Shown here piece by piece: positions 1-8,332 of a stretch of DNA of 64,000 bases. The notes beneath the pieces are model-generated. The model did no database searches. It saw nothing but the letters and a program-made list of their open reading frames with translations, and was not told the origin of the DNA. Position numbers and translations under genes: made by a program. Position 1 is the first letter of the stretch. The number at the start of each line of letters is the position of its first letter. Origin of the DNA: Oscillatoria salina IIICB1 (GTDB taxonomy: Bacteria; Cyanobacteriota; Cyanobacteriia; Cyanobacteriales; SIO1D9); contig NZ_JAAHBQ010000021.1 in NCBI RefSeq assembly GCF_020144665.1, forward strand, positions 1 to 64,000. Direction: 5' to 3'.

Positions 1-891
1 AGCCAAATTCGTTGCCAAATCCACCGCAAACAAAGCCGCAGCCGCACCAGGAATCAAGCTACTCGCCAAACCCGAACCCCCACTGAGGAGCGCTTTTTGT
101 CTCATCAAACGATGAGAAATTTCTCGCGGACTTTCATCAGGATACTTTTGCTGTAACTTTCTTACCTCAACTTCAGCCTTCGCAATATCCACGCGATCGA
201 CCACAAATAACCACTTTAAAGGCAAAGCTTGAGTTAACTTACGCGAAATCGGATTATCGCCAATCCAGTCGATCGCCGAACCCACTTTTTTCGTTGCTTG
301 TACCGCCGCACCCTTCGCGGCTGCACCAGCATTAATTGCACCTCCAGCGACAACTTTTCCCGCTTGATTAGCCGCATCTCCAACCACTTCGCCCAACTCT
401 TTCGCTTTACCTGCTACAGTTTGTCCAGCTTGGTTTGCCGCACTACCAGCCACTTCTGCCGCATCAGCAACCCTCTCTAACATAATTTTTCCCGTCACTG
501 ATGCCACATCGCCGACATTTTCTGTCGTCTCGGCAACATTTTTCAACAATTGATTGAAAAAGGATTTGGGCAGTTTTTTGCCTAACTTTTTCTTTGACAA
601 ATAAACCTTTTTATGTTCAGTTAAATTTAATTCTTGATGCCAATCAGGAATTTCATCTCGGCGATCGCGTCCATAAATATTAACCTGAGCTAGATCGCTA
701 ATTTCCAGCGCCAGTAATCCTTCCCCAATCAAAGGAACAACCATTTGGCGATCGGGCACTTCCGCCCCAACCAGCATCACCTGTAAAGAATTATCCTTCG
801 GCTTAACCTTAACCTCAAGATCGGCGATCGGTAATAACTCAGACAAAGTAACAGCGACAGCGTTCTCATCAAAATTATTTAGTAGTGTCAT
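1..891 (-). CDS. EcsC-like protein, 3' end outside window
   Basis: Open reading frame of 297 codons from an ATG at 889-891, running leftward off the window with no stop, so the C-terminus is missing. The N-terminal third is a mixed alpha/beta stretch without a recognised motif. The middle (about residues 100-190) is Ala/Gly/Val-rich and low in complexity, as in helices that sit on or near membranes. The last visible part has a Pro-Asp-Glu-Ser stretch, a basic helix ending RQKALLSGGSG and a hydrophobic Ala-rich segment, which resembles cyanobacterial EcsC-family proteins. The function of that family is poorly defined. It is divergent from ndhA, with 215 bases between them. The family call is from memory of the pattern; that it is coding is clear from the length and HIP1-rich codon use. 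Confidence 0.6.
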   Translation of the reverse strand, partial: MTLLNNFDENAVAVTLSELLPIADLEVKVKPKDNSLQVMLVGAEVPDRQMVVPLIGEGLLALEISDLAQVNIYGRDRRDEIPDWHQELNLTEHKKVYLSKKKLGKKLPKSFFNQLLKNVAETTENVGDVASVTGKIMLERVADAAEVAGSAANQAGQTVAGKAKELGEVVGDAANQAGKVVAGGAINAGAAAKGAAVQATKKVGSAIDWIGDNPISRKLTQALPLKWLFVVDRVDIAKAEVEVRKLQQKYPDESPREISHRLMRQKALLSGGSGLASSLIPGAAAALFAVDLATNLA

Positions 892-1106
892 AAACTAGCA
901 ACAAAAACTTAATTGGCTTTATTGTGCAATTTTGCCCAGTTAACAAACACTAACCAAGGAGATAAGTAGAATTTCTTAGCAAATAGCTAGAGCGGCGATC
1001 GCAACAGCGATATACTGTAAAGCAGTAGAAAGCAAAAAATCTTCACAATCACACAGCAACAGGCATACCAAGCCAGTATACTAGCTCGCGAATCGAAAAC
1101 AAACAA

Positions 1107-2225
1107 ATGAATTCAGGAATTGACCTACAAGGAAGTTTTATCGAAACGCTCACCAAATTAGGCATCCCACCAGGTGCAGCCAAAGCCATCTGGATGCCCC
1201 TACCAATGTTTTTAATTATCATTGGTGCCACCGTAGGCGTATTAGTCGTAGTTTGGCTCGAACGAAAAATTTCAGCCGCCGCCCAACAACGTATCGGTCC
1301 CGAATACGCCGGACCCTTGGGCGTATTACAACCAGTAGCAGACGGTTTGAAGCTAGTTTTCAAAGAAGACATCGTACCCGCCAAAGCTGACAGAGGATTG
1401 TTTACCCTCGGTCCGATCTTAGTCGTTATTCCAGTATTTCTGTCCTTCCTCATCATACCCTTCGGGCAGAATCTCCTCATCAGCGATATTAACATCGGTA
1501 TTTTCCTCTGGATTACCCTTTCCAGCATCACTCCCATCGGTTTGCTGATGTCTGGTTACGCTTCCAACAACAAATACTCGCTTCTCGGTGGTTTGAGAGC
1601 AGCCGCCCAATCAATTAGCTACGAAATTCCCCTAGCACTTTCCGTGTTAGCAGTTGTCATGATGTCCAACAGCCTCAGCACTATCGACATCGTAGAACAA
1701 CAATCAGGTTACGGCATTCTCGGCTGGAACATTTGGCGACAACCCGTAGGCTTCTTCATTTTTTGGATTGCCGCTTTAGCTGAATGCGAACGCCTACCTT
1801 TTGACCTTCCCGAAGCCGAAGAAGAATTGGTCGCTGGCTATCAAACCGAATACGCCGGAATGAAATTTGGCTTATTTTATATCGGTTCCTACGTTAACCT
1901 CGTTCTCTCCGCCCTCGTATTTGCCATTTTGTACCTTGGCGGTTGGGAATTTCCCATTCCCCTCGACCAACTATCTAACTGGTTAGGCGTAAGCGAAACA
2001 AGTTCTTGGTTACAGGTAATCACCGCTTCTCTCGGCATTACCATGACCGTACTCAAAGCTTATTTTCTCGTCTTTATCGCTATTCTGCTACGTTGGACAG
2101 TTCCCCGCGTTCGCATCGACCAACTACTCGATTTAGGTTGGAAATTTTTGCTCCCAGTTAGCTTAGTCAATTTACTTTTAACCGCAGGTTTGAAGTTAGC
2201 ATTTCCCTTTGCTTTTGGTGGCTAA
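1107..2225 (+). CDS. ndhA: NAD(P)H-quinone oxidoreductase subunit 1 (NdhA)
   Basis: Membrane subunit of the cyanobacterial NDH-1 complex, which passes electrons from ferredoxin to plastoquinone in respiration and cyclic flow around photosystem I and pumps protons. The 372 residues match the usual NdhA length. They contain about eight hydrophobic helices, the family signature around residues 50-90 ([18 protein letters not shown]) and the acidic quinone-site loop near 223-258 ([20 protein letters not shown]). It is the first gene of ndhA-I-G-E, the order conserved in cyanobacteria and chloroplasts. A 220-base composite repeat separates it from ndhI, unusual inside this operon. Identification is secure. 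Confidence 0.97.
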   Translation: MNSGIDLQGSFIETLTKLGIPPGAAKAIWMPLPMFLIIIGATVGVLVVVWLERKISAAAQQRIGPEYAGPLGVLQPVADGLKLVFKEDIVPAKADRGLFTLGPILVVIPVFLSFLIIPFGQNLLISDINIGIFLWITLSSITPIGLLMSGYASNNKYSLLGGLRAAAQSISYEIPLALSVLAVVMMSNSLSTIDIVEQQSGYGILGWNIWRQPVGFFIFWIAALAECERLPFDLPEAEEELVAGYQTEYAGMKFGLFYIGSYVNLVLSALVFAILYLGGWEFPIPLDQLSNWLGVSETSSWLQVITASLGITMTVLKAYFLVFIAILLRWTVPRVRIDQLLDLGWKFLLPVSLVNLLLTAGLKLAFPFAFGG

Positions 2226-2227
2226 AT

Positions 2228-2440
2228 GGGGACTGGGGATTGGGGACTGATGAGGGGGAGGACTTGGGAGAGGGGGGAGAGGGGGAAGACAAGCAGGAAT
2301 TAGGGAATAAACTGTTAACTGTTCACTGTTAACTGGTCACTGTTCACTGGTCACTGTTCACTGGTCACTGTTCACTGGTCACTGTTCACTGAAATCCCTA
2401 ATCCCCGATCGCTAATCCCCAAATACTGATTACCAAATAA
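2228..2440. repeat. Composite intergenic repeat between ndhA and ndhI
   Basis: Modular low-complexity block. It starts with G-rich units (GGGGACTGGGGATTGGGGACT, 2228-2250), followed by a purine-rich GAGGGGGAGGACTTGGGAG stretch. Next come four tandem copies of a 14-base unit CTGGTCACTGTTCA (about 2333-2388), and it ends in a pyrimidine-rich AATCCCTAATCCCC segment (2393-2420). The G-rich start and C-rich end are roughly complementary, so the block could fold into one long imperfect stem. The same module order recurs at 4150 and 5699, and in part at 18245 and 49577. The four G-runs near 2228-2260 also fit a G-quadruplex pattern. Confidence 0.85.
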
Positions 2441-2446
2441 GAAACT

Positions 2447-3064
2447 ATGTTCAAATTTCTCAAACAAGTAGGCAACTACGCCAAAGGAACAGTACAAGCA
2501 GCAAAATACATCGGTCAAGGACTTTCTGTCACCTTCGACCATATGCAGCGCCGTCCGGTTACAGTGCAATATCCTTACGAAAAACTGATTCCCTCAGAAC
2601 GTTTTCGGGGTAGAATTCACTTTGAATTTGATAAGTGTATTTCTTGTGAAGTCTGCGTGCGGGTTTGTCCGATTAACCTACCTGTAGTAGATTGGGAATT
2701 TGACCGGGCAAGCAAAAAGAAAAAGCTCAATCATTACAGTATCGACTTCGGCGTTTGTATTTTTTGCGGCAATTGCGTTGAATATTGTCCCACCAATTGT
2801 CTTTCGATGACAGAAGAATACGAACTAGCAGCTTACGATCGCCACGAACTCAATTATGATAATGTGGCACTCGGACGCTTGCCTTATAAAGTTACTCAAG
2901 ACCCAATGGTAACTCCATTGCGAGAGTTGGGTTATCTGCCGAAAGGTGTTACAGACTCCCACGACTTACCTCCGGGTTCCAAACGTGCAGGAAAACGTCC
3001 TGAAGAAATTCTCGAAGAGATGGAACCCCAAGTCGAAGCAGAAGAAAAAGCAGCAAGTAACTAA
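2447..3064 (+). CDS. ndhI: NAD(P)H-quinone oxidoreductase subunit I (NdhI)
   Basis: Ferredoxin-like peripheral-arm subunit of NDH-1 carrying two [4Fe-4S] clusters that relay electrons toward plastoquinone. Both cluster motifs are complete: C64, C67, C70 followed by C74-Pro, and C104, C107, C110 followed by C114-Pro. An amphipathic N-terminus (residues 1-30) is typical for membrane docking. The length of 205 residues is normal with a charged Glu/Lys-rich tail. It is the second gene of ndhA-I-G-E, with ndhG starting 86 bases downstream. Confidence 0.97.
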   Translation: MFKFLKQVGNYAKGTVQAAKYIGQGLSVTFDHMQRRPVTVQYPYEKLIPSERFRGRIHFEFDKCISCEVCVRVCPINLPVVDWEFDRASKKKKLNHYSIDFGVCIFCGNCVEYCPTNCLSMTEEYELAAYDRHELNYDNVALGRLPYKVTQDPMVTPLRELGYLPKGVTDSHDLPPGSKRAGKRPEEILEEMEPQVEAEEKAASN

Positions 3065-3150
3065 AGAAAAAACTGGACTGATGGTAGGGAAATTTTTCCT
3101 TTACCATCAAGCCAAATGTAGAGAAAGAAGTTAAGGAGATTTGGCAGAAC

Positions 3151-3774
3151 GTGAATTTAGCTGAAGGCGTTCAAATAGTTTCGTTTGGCATCCTCGCCAC
3201 GATGATGATTGTGACAGCTTTAGGAGTTGTCCTCCTGGAAAATATTGTCTACTCAGCTTTTTTGCTGGGTGGCGTTTTTATCAGTATTTCTGGTTTATAT
3301 CTTCTGCTGAATGCTGATTTTGTCGCCGCAGCACAAGTGCTGATTTATGTTGGTGCGGTTAACGTGCTAATTTTGTTCGCGATTATGTTAGTAAACAAGG
3401 GTGAAGTTTTTACCAACCGACCGAAAGATTGGATTCGTAAAGCCGCAACTGGTTTGGTTTGTGCGGGTTTGTTGGTCTTGCTGACCACAATGGTATTTAT
3501 CACTCCTTGGAATTTGTCTGCGGAGTCACCAGCATTAGTAGAAAATACAGTTGTTACGATCGGCGAACATTTCTTTAGCGACTTTTTGTTACCTTTTGAG
3601 TTAGCTTCGGTGTTGTTATTGATGGCAATGGTAGGCGCAATTATTATTGCTCGTCGGGACTTTATCCCCGAAGAATTGTTACCGGAAGAAAGACGCACCA
3701 CAGCGTTAACTTTGCCCGAAAGACCTCGCGAACTGGCTTCTCTGGGTAGCAATTCTGGGGAAAATAATCAATAA
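3151..3774 (+). CDS. ndhG: NAD(P)H-quinone oxidoreductase subunit 6 (NdhG)
   Basis: Membrane subunit of NDH-1 (NuoJ family) in the proton-pumping arm. The GTG start at 3151 is chosen because a clear AAGGAG ribosome site lies at 3133-3138. The 207 residues hold five hydrophobic helices, including a Gly/Val-rich helix (LIYVGAVNVLILFAIMLVNKG) typical of the family. The C-terminus is soluble and charged. It is the third gene of the ndhA-I-G-E operon, followed after 63 bases by ndhE. Confidence 0.95.
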   Translation: MNLAEGVQIVSFGILATMMIVTALGVVLLENIVYSAFLLGGVFISISGLYLLLNADFVAAAQVLIYVGAVNVLILFAIMLVNKGEVFTNRPKDWIRKAATGLVCAGLLVLLTTMVFITPWNLSAESPALVENTVVTIGEHFFSDFLLPFELASVLLLMAMVGAIIIARRDFIPEELLPEERRTTALTLPERPRELASLGSNSGENNQ

Positions 3775-3837
3775 GATTTTGGCAAAATAGCGTACCGCAA
3801 GGTCGGCGCAGCAATCGCATTTTTCAAGAGGTAATCA

Positions 3838-4149
3838 ATGCAACTACAATTAGAATTTTTCTTACTGTTATCGGCGGCACTGTTTTGCATCGGCATTTTT
3901 GGTTTAATTACCAGTCGGAATGCAGTGCGCGTGCTGATGTCGATTGAGTTAATGCTGAATGCAGTTAACCTGAATTTGATGGGGTTTTCTAATTATTTAG
4001 ACCCCGTAGCGATTAAAGGTCAGGTTTTTACGGTGTTTGTGATTACTGTTGCCGCAGCAGAAGCGGCTGTGGGTTTGGCAATTGTTTTGGCGATTTATCG
4101 CAATCGCTACACAATTGATATGGAGCAGTTTAATCTGCTCAAATGGTAA
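3838..4149 (+). CDS. ndhE: NAD(P)H-quinone oxidoreductase subunit 4L (NdhE)
   Basis: Small membrane subunit of NDH-1 (NuoK family). The 103 residues form three transmembrane helices with the conserved buried acidic residue in the second ([13 protein letters not shown]) and a Glu in the third ([13 protein letters not shown]). Both belong to the charged relay for proton movement known in this family. It ends ndhA-I-G-E; a composite repeat and then a leuC-like gene follow. Confidence 0.96.
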   Translation: MQLQLEFFLLLSAALFCIGIFGLITSRNAVRVLMSIELMLNAVNLNLMGFSNYLDPVAIKGQVFTVFVITVAAAEAAVGLAIVLAIYRNRYTIDMEQFNLLKW

Positions 4150-4370
4150 TTTGGGAATTGGGGATTGGGGATTGGTGATTGGGGATTGGCGATTGGTGAT
4201 TAGGGATTGGGAAGAGGGGGGAGACAAGGAGGACAAGGAGGACAAGGAGGACAAGGAGGAGGGGGGAGACAAGGAGGACGATAATACAAACTGATAAGGT
4301 GCTATTCCTAATCCCCAGTCCCCAGTCCCCAGTCCCCAATCCCCAGTCCCCAACTTTATATAGGAGCAAA
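4150..4370. repeat. Composite intergenic repeat between ndhE and leuC-like gene
   Basis: Second copy of the module order seen at 2228. GGGGATT units (4153-4190, alternating with GGTGATT) are followed by four tandem copies of the nonamer GACAAGGAG (4223-4258) and further purine-rich sequence. A short AACTGATAAGG segment precedes a C-rich array of CCCCAGT/CCCCAAT units (4312-4352). The G-rich left arm and C-rich right arm can pair. Both arms also fit G-quadruplex patterns, on the plus and minus strand respectively. Apparent open frames here come from the repeat and are not genes. Confidence 0.85.
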
Positions 4371-4375
4371 TTATT

Positions 4376-5695
4376 ATGGGAATGACTTTAACTGAAAAAA
4401 TTATCGCTCGTGCTGCCGATCGCGTCCAGGTCGAACCGGGAGAAAATGTTTGGGTTAATGTTGATGTCCTCATGACTCATGATGTCTGTGGTCCGGGGAC
4501 AATTGGCGTTTTTAAGCGCGAATTTGGTGAAAATGCTCAGGTTTGGGATGCAGACAAAATTGTCTTAATCCCGGATCATTATATTTTTACTGAGGATGCA
4601 CGGGCAAATCGCAATGTGGATATTTTACGCGATTTTGCTCACGAACAAGGAATTAAATATTTCTACGATATTCGCGATCGCTCTAATTTTAAAGCTAATC
4701 CTGATTATAAAGGTGTCTGTCACATTGCCCTAGCCCAAGAAGGTCACACTCGTCCCGGAGAAGTCTTATTTGGGACTGACTCTCACACTTGTAATGCTGG
4801 CGCTTTTGGTCAATTTGCTACGGGTATTGGTAACACTGATGCTGGTTTTATCATGGGAACTGGCAAACTATTAATTAAAGTCCCCGCGACAATGCGTTTT
4901 GTCCTCGATGGGGAAATGCCGGATTATTTGTTAGCAAAAGACCTAATTTTACAAATTATCGGCGATATTAGCGTTTCTGGGGCAACTTACCGGACAATGG
5001 AATTTGCTGGGGAAGCCGTCCAAAACATGACAATGGAAGAAAGAATGACTCTTTGTAACATGGTCATTGAAGCGGGGGGTAAAAATGGTGTAATTGCTCC
5101 GGATGAGACAACTTTCGACTACGTGCGATCGCGCACCGATAAACCTTTCCAAGCAGTTTACAACGATCCTGACGCAAAATTCTATAGCGATCGCACTTAT
5201 GATGTCTCTCAACTCGAACCTGTTGTCGCTAAACCTCATTCTCCTGACAATCGCGCTTTAGCACGAGAATGCCGCGATGTCAAGATAGACCGCGTTTATA
5301 TTGGTTCTTGCACCGGAGGCAAAACCAGCGACTTTCTCAACGCGGCACGAGTCCTCAAAGGACGCAAAGTCAAGGTTCCTACCTACATCGTTCCCGCCAC
5401 TCAAAAAGTCTACGATGACTTATTTACCGTCAAATACGAGGGCGAAACTTTATCAGAAATCTTCATAGAAGCTGATTGTATCGAACCTACCGCACCTTCC
5501 TGCGCCGCTTGCTTAGGCGGTCCGAAAGACACCTTCGGGCGGATGAACAAACCAGAAGTTTGTGTTTCCACCACAAATCGTAACTTCCCCGGTCGCATGG
5601 GCGATAAAAAAGCCCAAATTTATTTAGCTTCGCCTTACACTGCGGCTGCATCAGCCTTAACTGGCTATGTTACCGACCCCCGCGAGTTTATTTAA
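4376..5695 (+). CDS. Aconitase-family dehydratase large subunit, LeuC/HacA type
   Basis: Isomerises a 2-hydroxy acid of the isopropylmalate or homoaconitate type using a [4Fe-4S] cluster. The three cluster cysteines are C312 (IGSCTGG) and C376/C379 (CAACLGG). The substrate-binding signature GTDSHTCNAGAFGQFATGIG and the ending SSNRN-like STTNRNFPGRMG are present. At 439 residues it is shorter than the usual cyanobacterial LeuC (about 467). Its sequence reads like the archaeal-type LeuC/HacA branch rather than the bacterial one. No small subunit (leuD) is adjacent. It could serve leucine synthesis or be a paralogue for a related chain-elongation pathway; the substrate cannot be read from the sequence. 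An ATTATAGGAGC-like ribosome site (TATAGGAGCA) precedes the ATG. Confidence 0.85.
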   Translation: MGMTLTEKIIARAADRVQVEPGENVWVNVDVLMTHDVCGPGTIGVFKREFGENAQVWDADKIVLIPDHYIFTEDARANRNVDILRDFAHEQGIKYFYDIRDRSNFKANPDYKGVCHIALAQEGHTRPGEVLFGTDSHTCNAGAFGQFATGIGNTDAGFIMGTGKLLIKVPATMRFVLDGEMPDYLLAKDLILQIIGDISVSGATYRTMEFAGEAVQNMTMEERMTLCNMVIEAGGKNGVIAPDETTFDYVRSRTDKPFQAVYNDPDAKFYSDRTYDVSQLEPVVAKPHSPDNRALARECRDVKIDRVYIGSCTGGKTSDFLNAARVLKGRKVKVPTYIVPATQKVYDDLFTVKYEGETLSEIFIEADCIEPTAPSCAACLGGPKDTFGRMNKPEVCVSTTNRNFPGRMGDKKAQIYLASPYTAAASALTGYVTDPREFI

Positions 5696-5698
5696 GGG

Positions 5699-5877
5699 AA
5701 CTGGGGACTGGGAAGAGGGGGAGGACAAGGGAGACAAGGGAGAGGGGGAGAACAAGGGGGACAAGGAGGAGGATAAACTGATAACTGTTCACTGCTAACT
5801 GTTCACTGATAATTCCCAATCCCTAATCCCCAGTCCCCAGTCCCCAGTCCCCAGTCCCCAGTCCCCAATCCCTAATC
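5699..5877. repeat. Composite intergenic repeat ending at the symporter stop
   Basis: Third full copy of the composite module. It has a G-rich start (GGGGACTGGGAAGAGGGGG), a purine-rich GGAGACAAGG section and TAACTGTTCACTG/CTAACTGTTCACTG units. It ends in five perfect CCCCAGT heptamers (5828-5862) and CCCCAATCCCTAATC. The C-rich arm abuts the stop of the minus-strand symporter gene, so on that strand a run of GGGGACT units follows the stop codon directly. It lies between two convergent genes. Confidence 0.85.
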
Positions 5878-7375
5878 AATAAACTTGGGGTTGTTGTTCG
5901 GGAATTTCCAACTCTCGTTGTTGAAGTCTTCTTCCTCCTCCGGTTAACTTCGACACTGTAATGAAAGCGACTAAACCGACAAGAGGACTGATTAAAGTGG
6001 GAAAACCGTCAAAATCGCTGGTAAAAATGTTGTTTGGGATGTACAAAAGTGTATTGTCAATCCCGAAAGTTGTCGGCATCAAGACGAAGAAGATTAATCT
6101 TGTCAGCGTACCACTAAGGATACAGGCGATCGCGCCGAATCTGTTTGCATTCAGCCAATAAAGACCTCCCGCTAGGGGAACCAGCAACCCGGCAAAACCG
6201 ATGTCGAAGGCTAGCAAAAGCAAAATCCCTGTTTCTGGCACTTTCAAGGCGAAAAAAATGCCCAATGAGGTGATAACCACAGCCATGATGCGGGTAATTA
6301 ATAACAGTCTGTCTCCCCCGGCATTATGGTCATCGTGACGAACGCCGAGAATATTATGCGCCATCACCGATGAGGTTCCTAAAATTGCTCCGTCGGCAGT
6401 GGAAAGGGAAGCCGAAAGAATCGCCATAATCACCAAAAGACCGAGTATTGGGGGAACGACACCTTTGAGAAGTGAGAAAAGTAGCGGACCATCGGCGCTG
6501 ATACCAGCTTGGCTGAGAATATCGTTAGCTGAGAGGGCAAGAATAGAAAAAGGAACGCCGATAATAATTGTTCCCGCAGAACCAATTAAACAAGCTCTCT
6601 GGGCTGTTTCTGGGCTTTCCGCAGCAAATACCCGCGCCATAAAGTCAATTGCGACAATATCGCCTAATCCTAACGCGAGAAGCGTCGCCCAATTAATTGC
6701 TGCACCGGAAGCGGGGTTAGTGAGTTGTTCAAAAGCAAACGGACCGCTACCAGCCGGGATGTGTAGCCCAAAATTGATGGCAATAAAACCAATTAAGAGT
6801 AAAGTACCAAAAAAGGCGATCGCTACTTGAATCGCATCGGTATAAGCTACGGCGAATAATCCCCCACTGGCAGTATAAATCAAGACAATAATCGCAATTA
6901 ACATTACTCCCGCCGTGTAACTCGTTCCCAGAAAAGCTTCAAACAAATATCCTCCCGCAACCAGATTACCCGCTAGCAAAAATGAAAAGCTCAAAACCAT
7001 AATAATTGAAGCTATCCATTCAGTTTTGCGACAGTATTTAACCCGATAAAAATCCGGTAACGTAATTAAACCCATGCGGTTCATTGGTTTCGCAAAGAAA
7101 AGCGCCGTCATCAACAAACAAAGTGCTAAACCAATTGGTAAAGAAGCACCCGCCCAAAAGCCAAATTCCGCAGCCAAGTCAGTATTTCCTAAAGTAGCAT
7201 TAGAATCCACTGACTGTGCCATTAGCGTCGCTGCCGCCAACGGCAAAACCAAACCTCGTCCAGCTACTAGATAGTTAACACTATCGCCTTTAATTTGCTT
7301 TGCAGCCCAGACACCAATGCCTAGAGTTCCGAAGAGGAATAAAACAATTCCCCAAAAAAGAAGTTTATCTGTCAT
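5876..7375 (-). CDS. Sodium/solute symporter (SSS family), candidate guanidine importer
   Basis: Integral membrane transporter of 499 residues with about thirteen hydrophobic helices and the SSS-family pattern. It has an N-terminal GxWAAKQIKGDSxNYLVAGR segment, the first helix pair with MAQSVDSNATLGNTD, and the conserved STADGAILG region in the middle. These proteins couple Na+ entry to solute uptake; the substrate cannot be told from sequence. It is the last gene of the minus-strand run gdmH-hypA-hypB under a guanidine-I riboswitch, 95 bases after hypB. Import of guanidinium or a related compound is therefore the simplest inference. A strong hairpin in the upstream gap could uncouple its expression from hypB. 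Confidence 0.85.
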   Translation of the reverse strand: MTDKLLFWGIVLFLFGTLGIGVWAAKQIKGDSVNYLVAGRGLVLPLAAATLMAQSVDSNATLGNTDLAAEFGFWAGASLPIGLALCLLMTALFFAKPMNRMGLITLPDFYRVKYCRKTEWIASIIMVLSFSFLLAGNLVAGGYLFEAFLGTSYTAGVMLIAIIVLIYTASGGLFAVAYTDAIQVAIAFFGTLLLIGFIAINFGLHIPAGSGPFAFEQLTNPASGAAINWATLLALGLGDIVAIDFMARVFAAESPETAQRACLIGSAGTIIIGVPFSILALSANDILSQAGISADGPLLFSLLKGVVPPILGLLVIMAILSASLSTADGAILGTSSVMAHNILGVRHDDHNAGGDRLLLITRIMAVVITSLGIFFALKVPETGILLLLAFDIGFAGLLVPLAGGLYWLNANRFGAIACILSGTLTRLIFFVLMPTTFGIDNTLLYIPNNIFTSDFDGFPTLISPLVGLVAFITVSKLTGGGRRLQQRELEIPEQQPQVY

Positions 7376-7425
7376 AATAATTAATCCTGAGTCTGTTTTT
7401 AATTCGGATTCAGTGTTTGGAGTTT

Positions 7426-7472
7426 GGAGCTATCTGTAATCTTGGCAGGATGTGGGATAGCTCCTTTTTTTT
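7426..7472 (+). terminator. Hairpin with T-run on the plus strand, between hypB and symporter
   Basis: Perfect 9-base arms GGAGCTATC (7426-7434) and GATAGCTCC (7456-7464), then eight T at 7465-7472. As written it is a rho-independent terminator for plus-strand transcription. On the minus strand, where the operon runs, the same hairpin lacks a trailing U-run and would be only an intercistronic stem-loop just after the hypB stop. It may block antisense transcription into hypB or affect mRNA processing. Confidence 0.6.
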
Positions 7473-8169
7473 AAGCTGTAGCTAATTGTTTGGTTGGAGA
7501 TTTTTGCACTTGATTTCGCAACCAAGCGAACCAAGTTTCTAATCCCTCGCCTGTTTTCGCAGCTACAGGAATAATTGTGACGTGAGGGTTTATTTGCCGC
7601 ACGTTAAATTCAAGCTTTTCTAAGTCAATATCCAGGTGAGGCGCTAAGTCCATTTTGGTAATCAATAAGCAATCTGCTTCTTGAAACATAACCGGATATT
7701 TTAAGGGTTTATCTTCTCCTTCAGTCACGCTTAATAAAGCAACTTTCGCGTGTTCTCCGACTTCAAATTCTGCCGGACAAACTAAATTTCCCACATTTTC
7801 TACTAAAACAAGGTCGAATTCAGTCGGGTTATATTCATGGGCTAATCGATGAATTCCACCGGACACCATTTTTGAGTCAAGGTGACAGGAACGCCCGGTA
7901 TTAATTGCAATAACTGGAACGTCATATTGACGCAGGCGTTCGGCATCTAATTCTGTCGTCATATCGCCTTCAATTACTGCCATTTTCAATTCTTGATTTA
8001 AGGTGGCAAGAGTGCGTTCTAAAAGGACAGTTTTTCCGGCACCGGGACTACTCATAAGATTTAAACAAGTAATTCCCCATTCATCAAAATGAGCGCGATT
8101 ATGGTCTGCGCCTTGTTGATTAGCATGAAGTAAATTAATTTCTAAAGCGGCATCAAATGTTTGGTGCAT
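7471..8169 (-). CDS. hypB: HypB-like nickel GTPase, guanidine hydrolase activator
   Basis: SIMIBI-class GTPase that inserts nickel into a target enzyme. The P-loop is SPGAGKT (residues 41-47), with the HypB signature [19 protein letters not shown] in the middle and the base-specificity motif ITKMDL near residue 170. It lacks the His-rich N-terminal metal store of many HypB proteins. No hydrogenase genes are near; it sits between a HypA-like gene and a symporter downstream of gdmH. In Synechocystis the HypA/HypB-like pair next to the guanidine hydrolase Sll1077 is needed to load Ni2+ into it. This one is therefore inferred to serve gdmH rather than a hydrogenase. A divergent hydrogenase-type hypB is the alternative. 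Confidence 0.9.
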   Translation of the reverse strand: MHQTFDAALEINLLHANQQGADHNRAHFDEWGITCLNLMSSPGAGKTVLLERTLATLNQELKMAVIEGDMTTELDAERLRQYDVPVIAINTGRSCHLDSKMVSGGIHRLAHEYNPTEFDLVLVENVGNLVCPAEFEVGEHAKVALLSVTEGEDKPLKYPVMFQEADCLLITKMDLAPHLDIDLEKLEFNVRQINPHVTIIPVAAKTGEGLETWFAWLRNQVQKSPTKQLATA

Positions 8170-8215
8170 ATTCAGTTACCAGTGAACAGTTATCAGTTAT
8201 CAGTTATCAGTTTGA
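8168..8215. repeat. Short CAGTTATCAGT-type repeat
   Basis: TCAGTTACCAGTGAACAGTTATCAGTTATCAGTTATCAGT, the same decamer family as in the composite repeats, inserted just upstream of hypB between it and hypA. It adds to the spacing within the operon. Confidence 0.6.
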
Positions 8216-8332
8216 ACTTGGAAATCTAGCGAAAATCTTGCTTTTATAGGCTTTAATTGTTCGTATCTTTGTAGTGCAGGTATCTTGCCCGCTTTTGATT
8301 GATTTATTTATGAAAATCAAACATTTAACCAA

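Noticed and set aside
2333-2388. Possible CRISPR-like array (14-base tandem repeats)
   Set aside because: Units are contiguous without unique spacers and too short; there are no cas genes in the window.
4049-4369. Frames inside the repeat block after ndhE
   Set aside because: Their text (GDWGLGTGDWGL, EDKEDKEDKE) is only the translation of the repeats.
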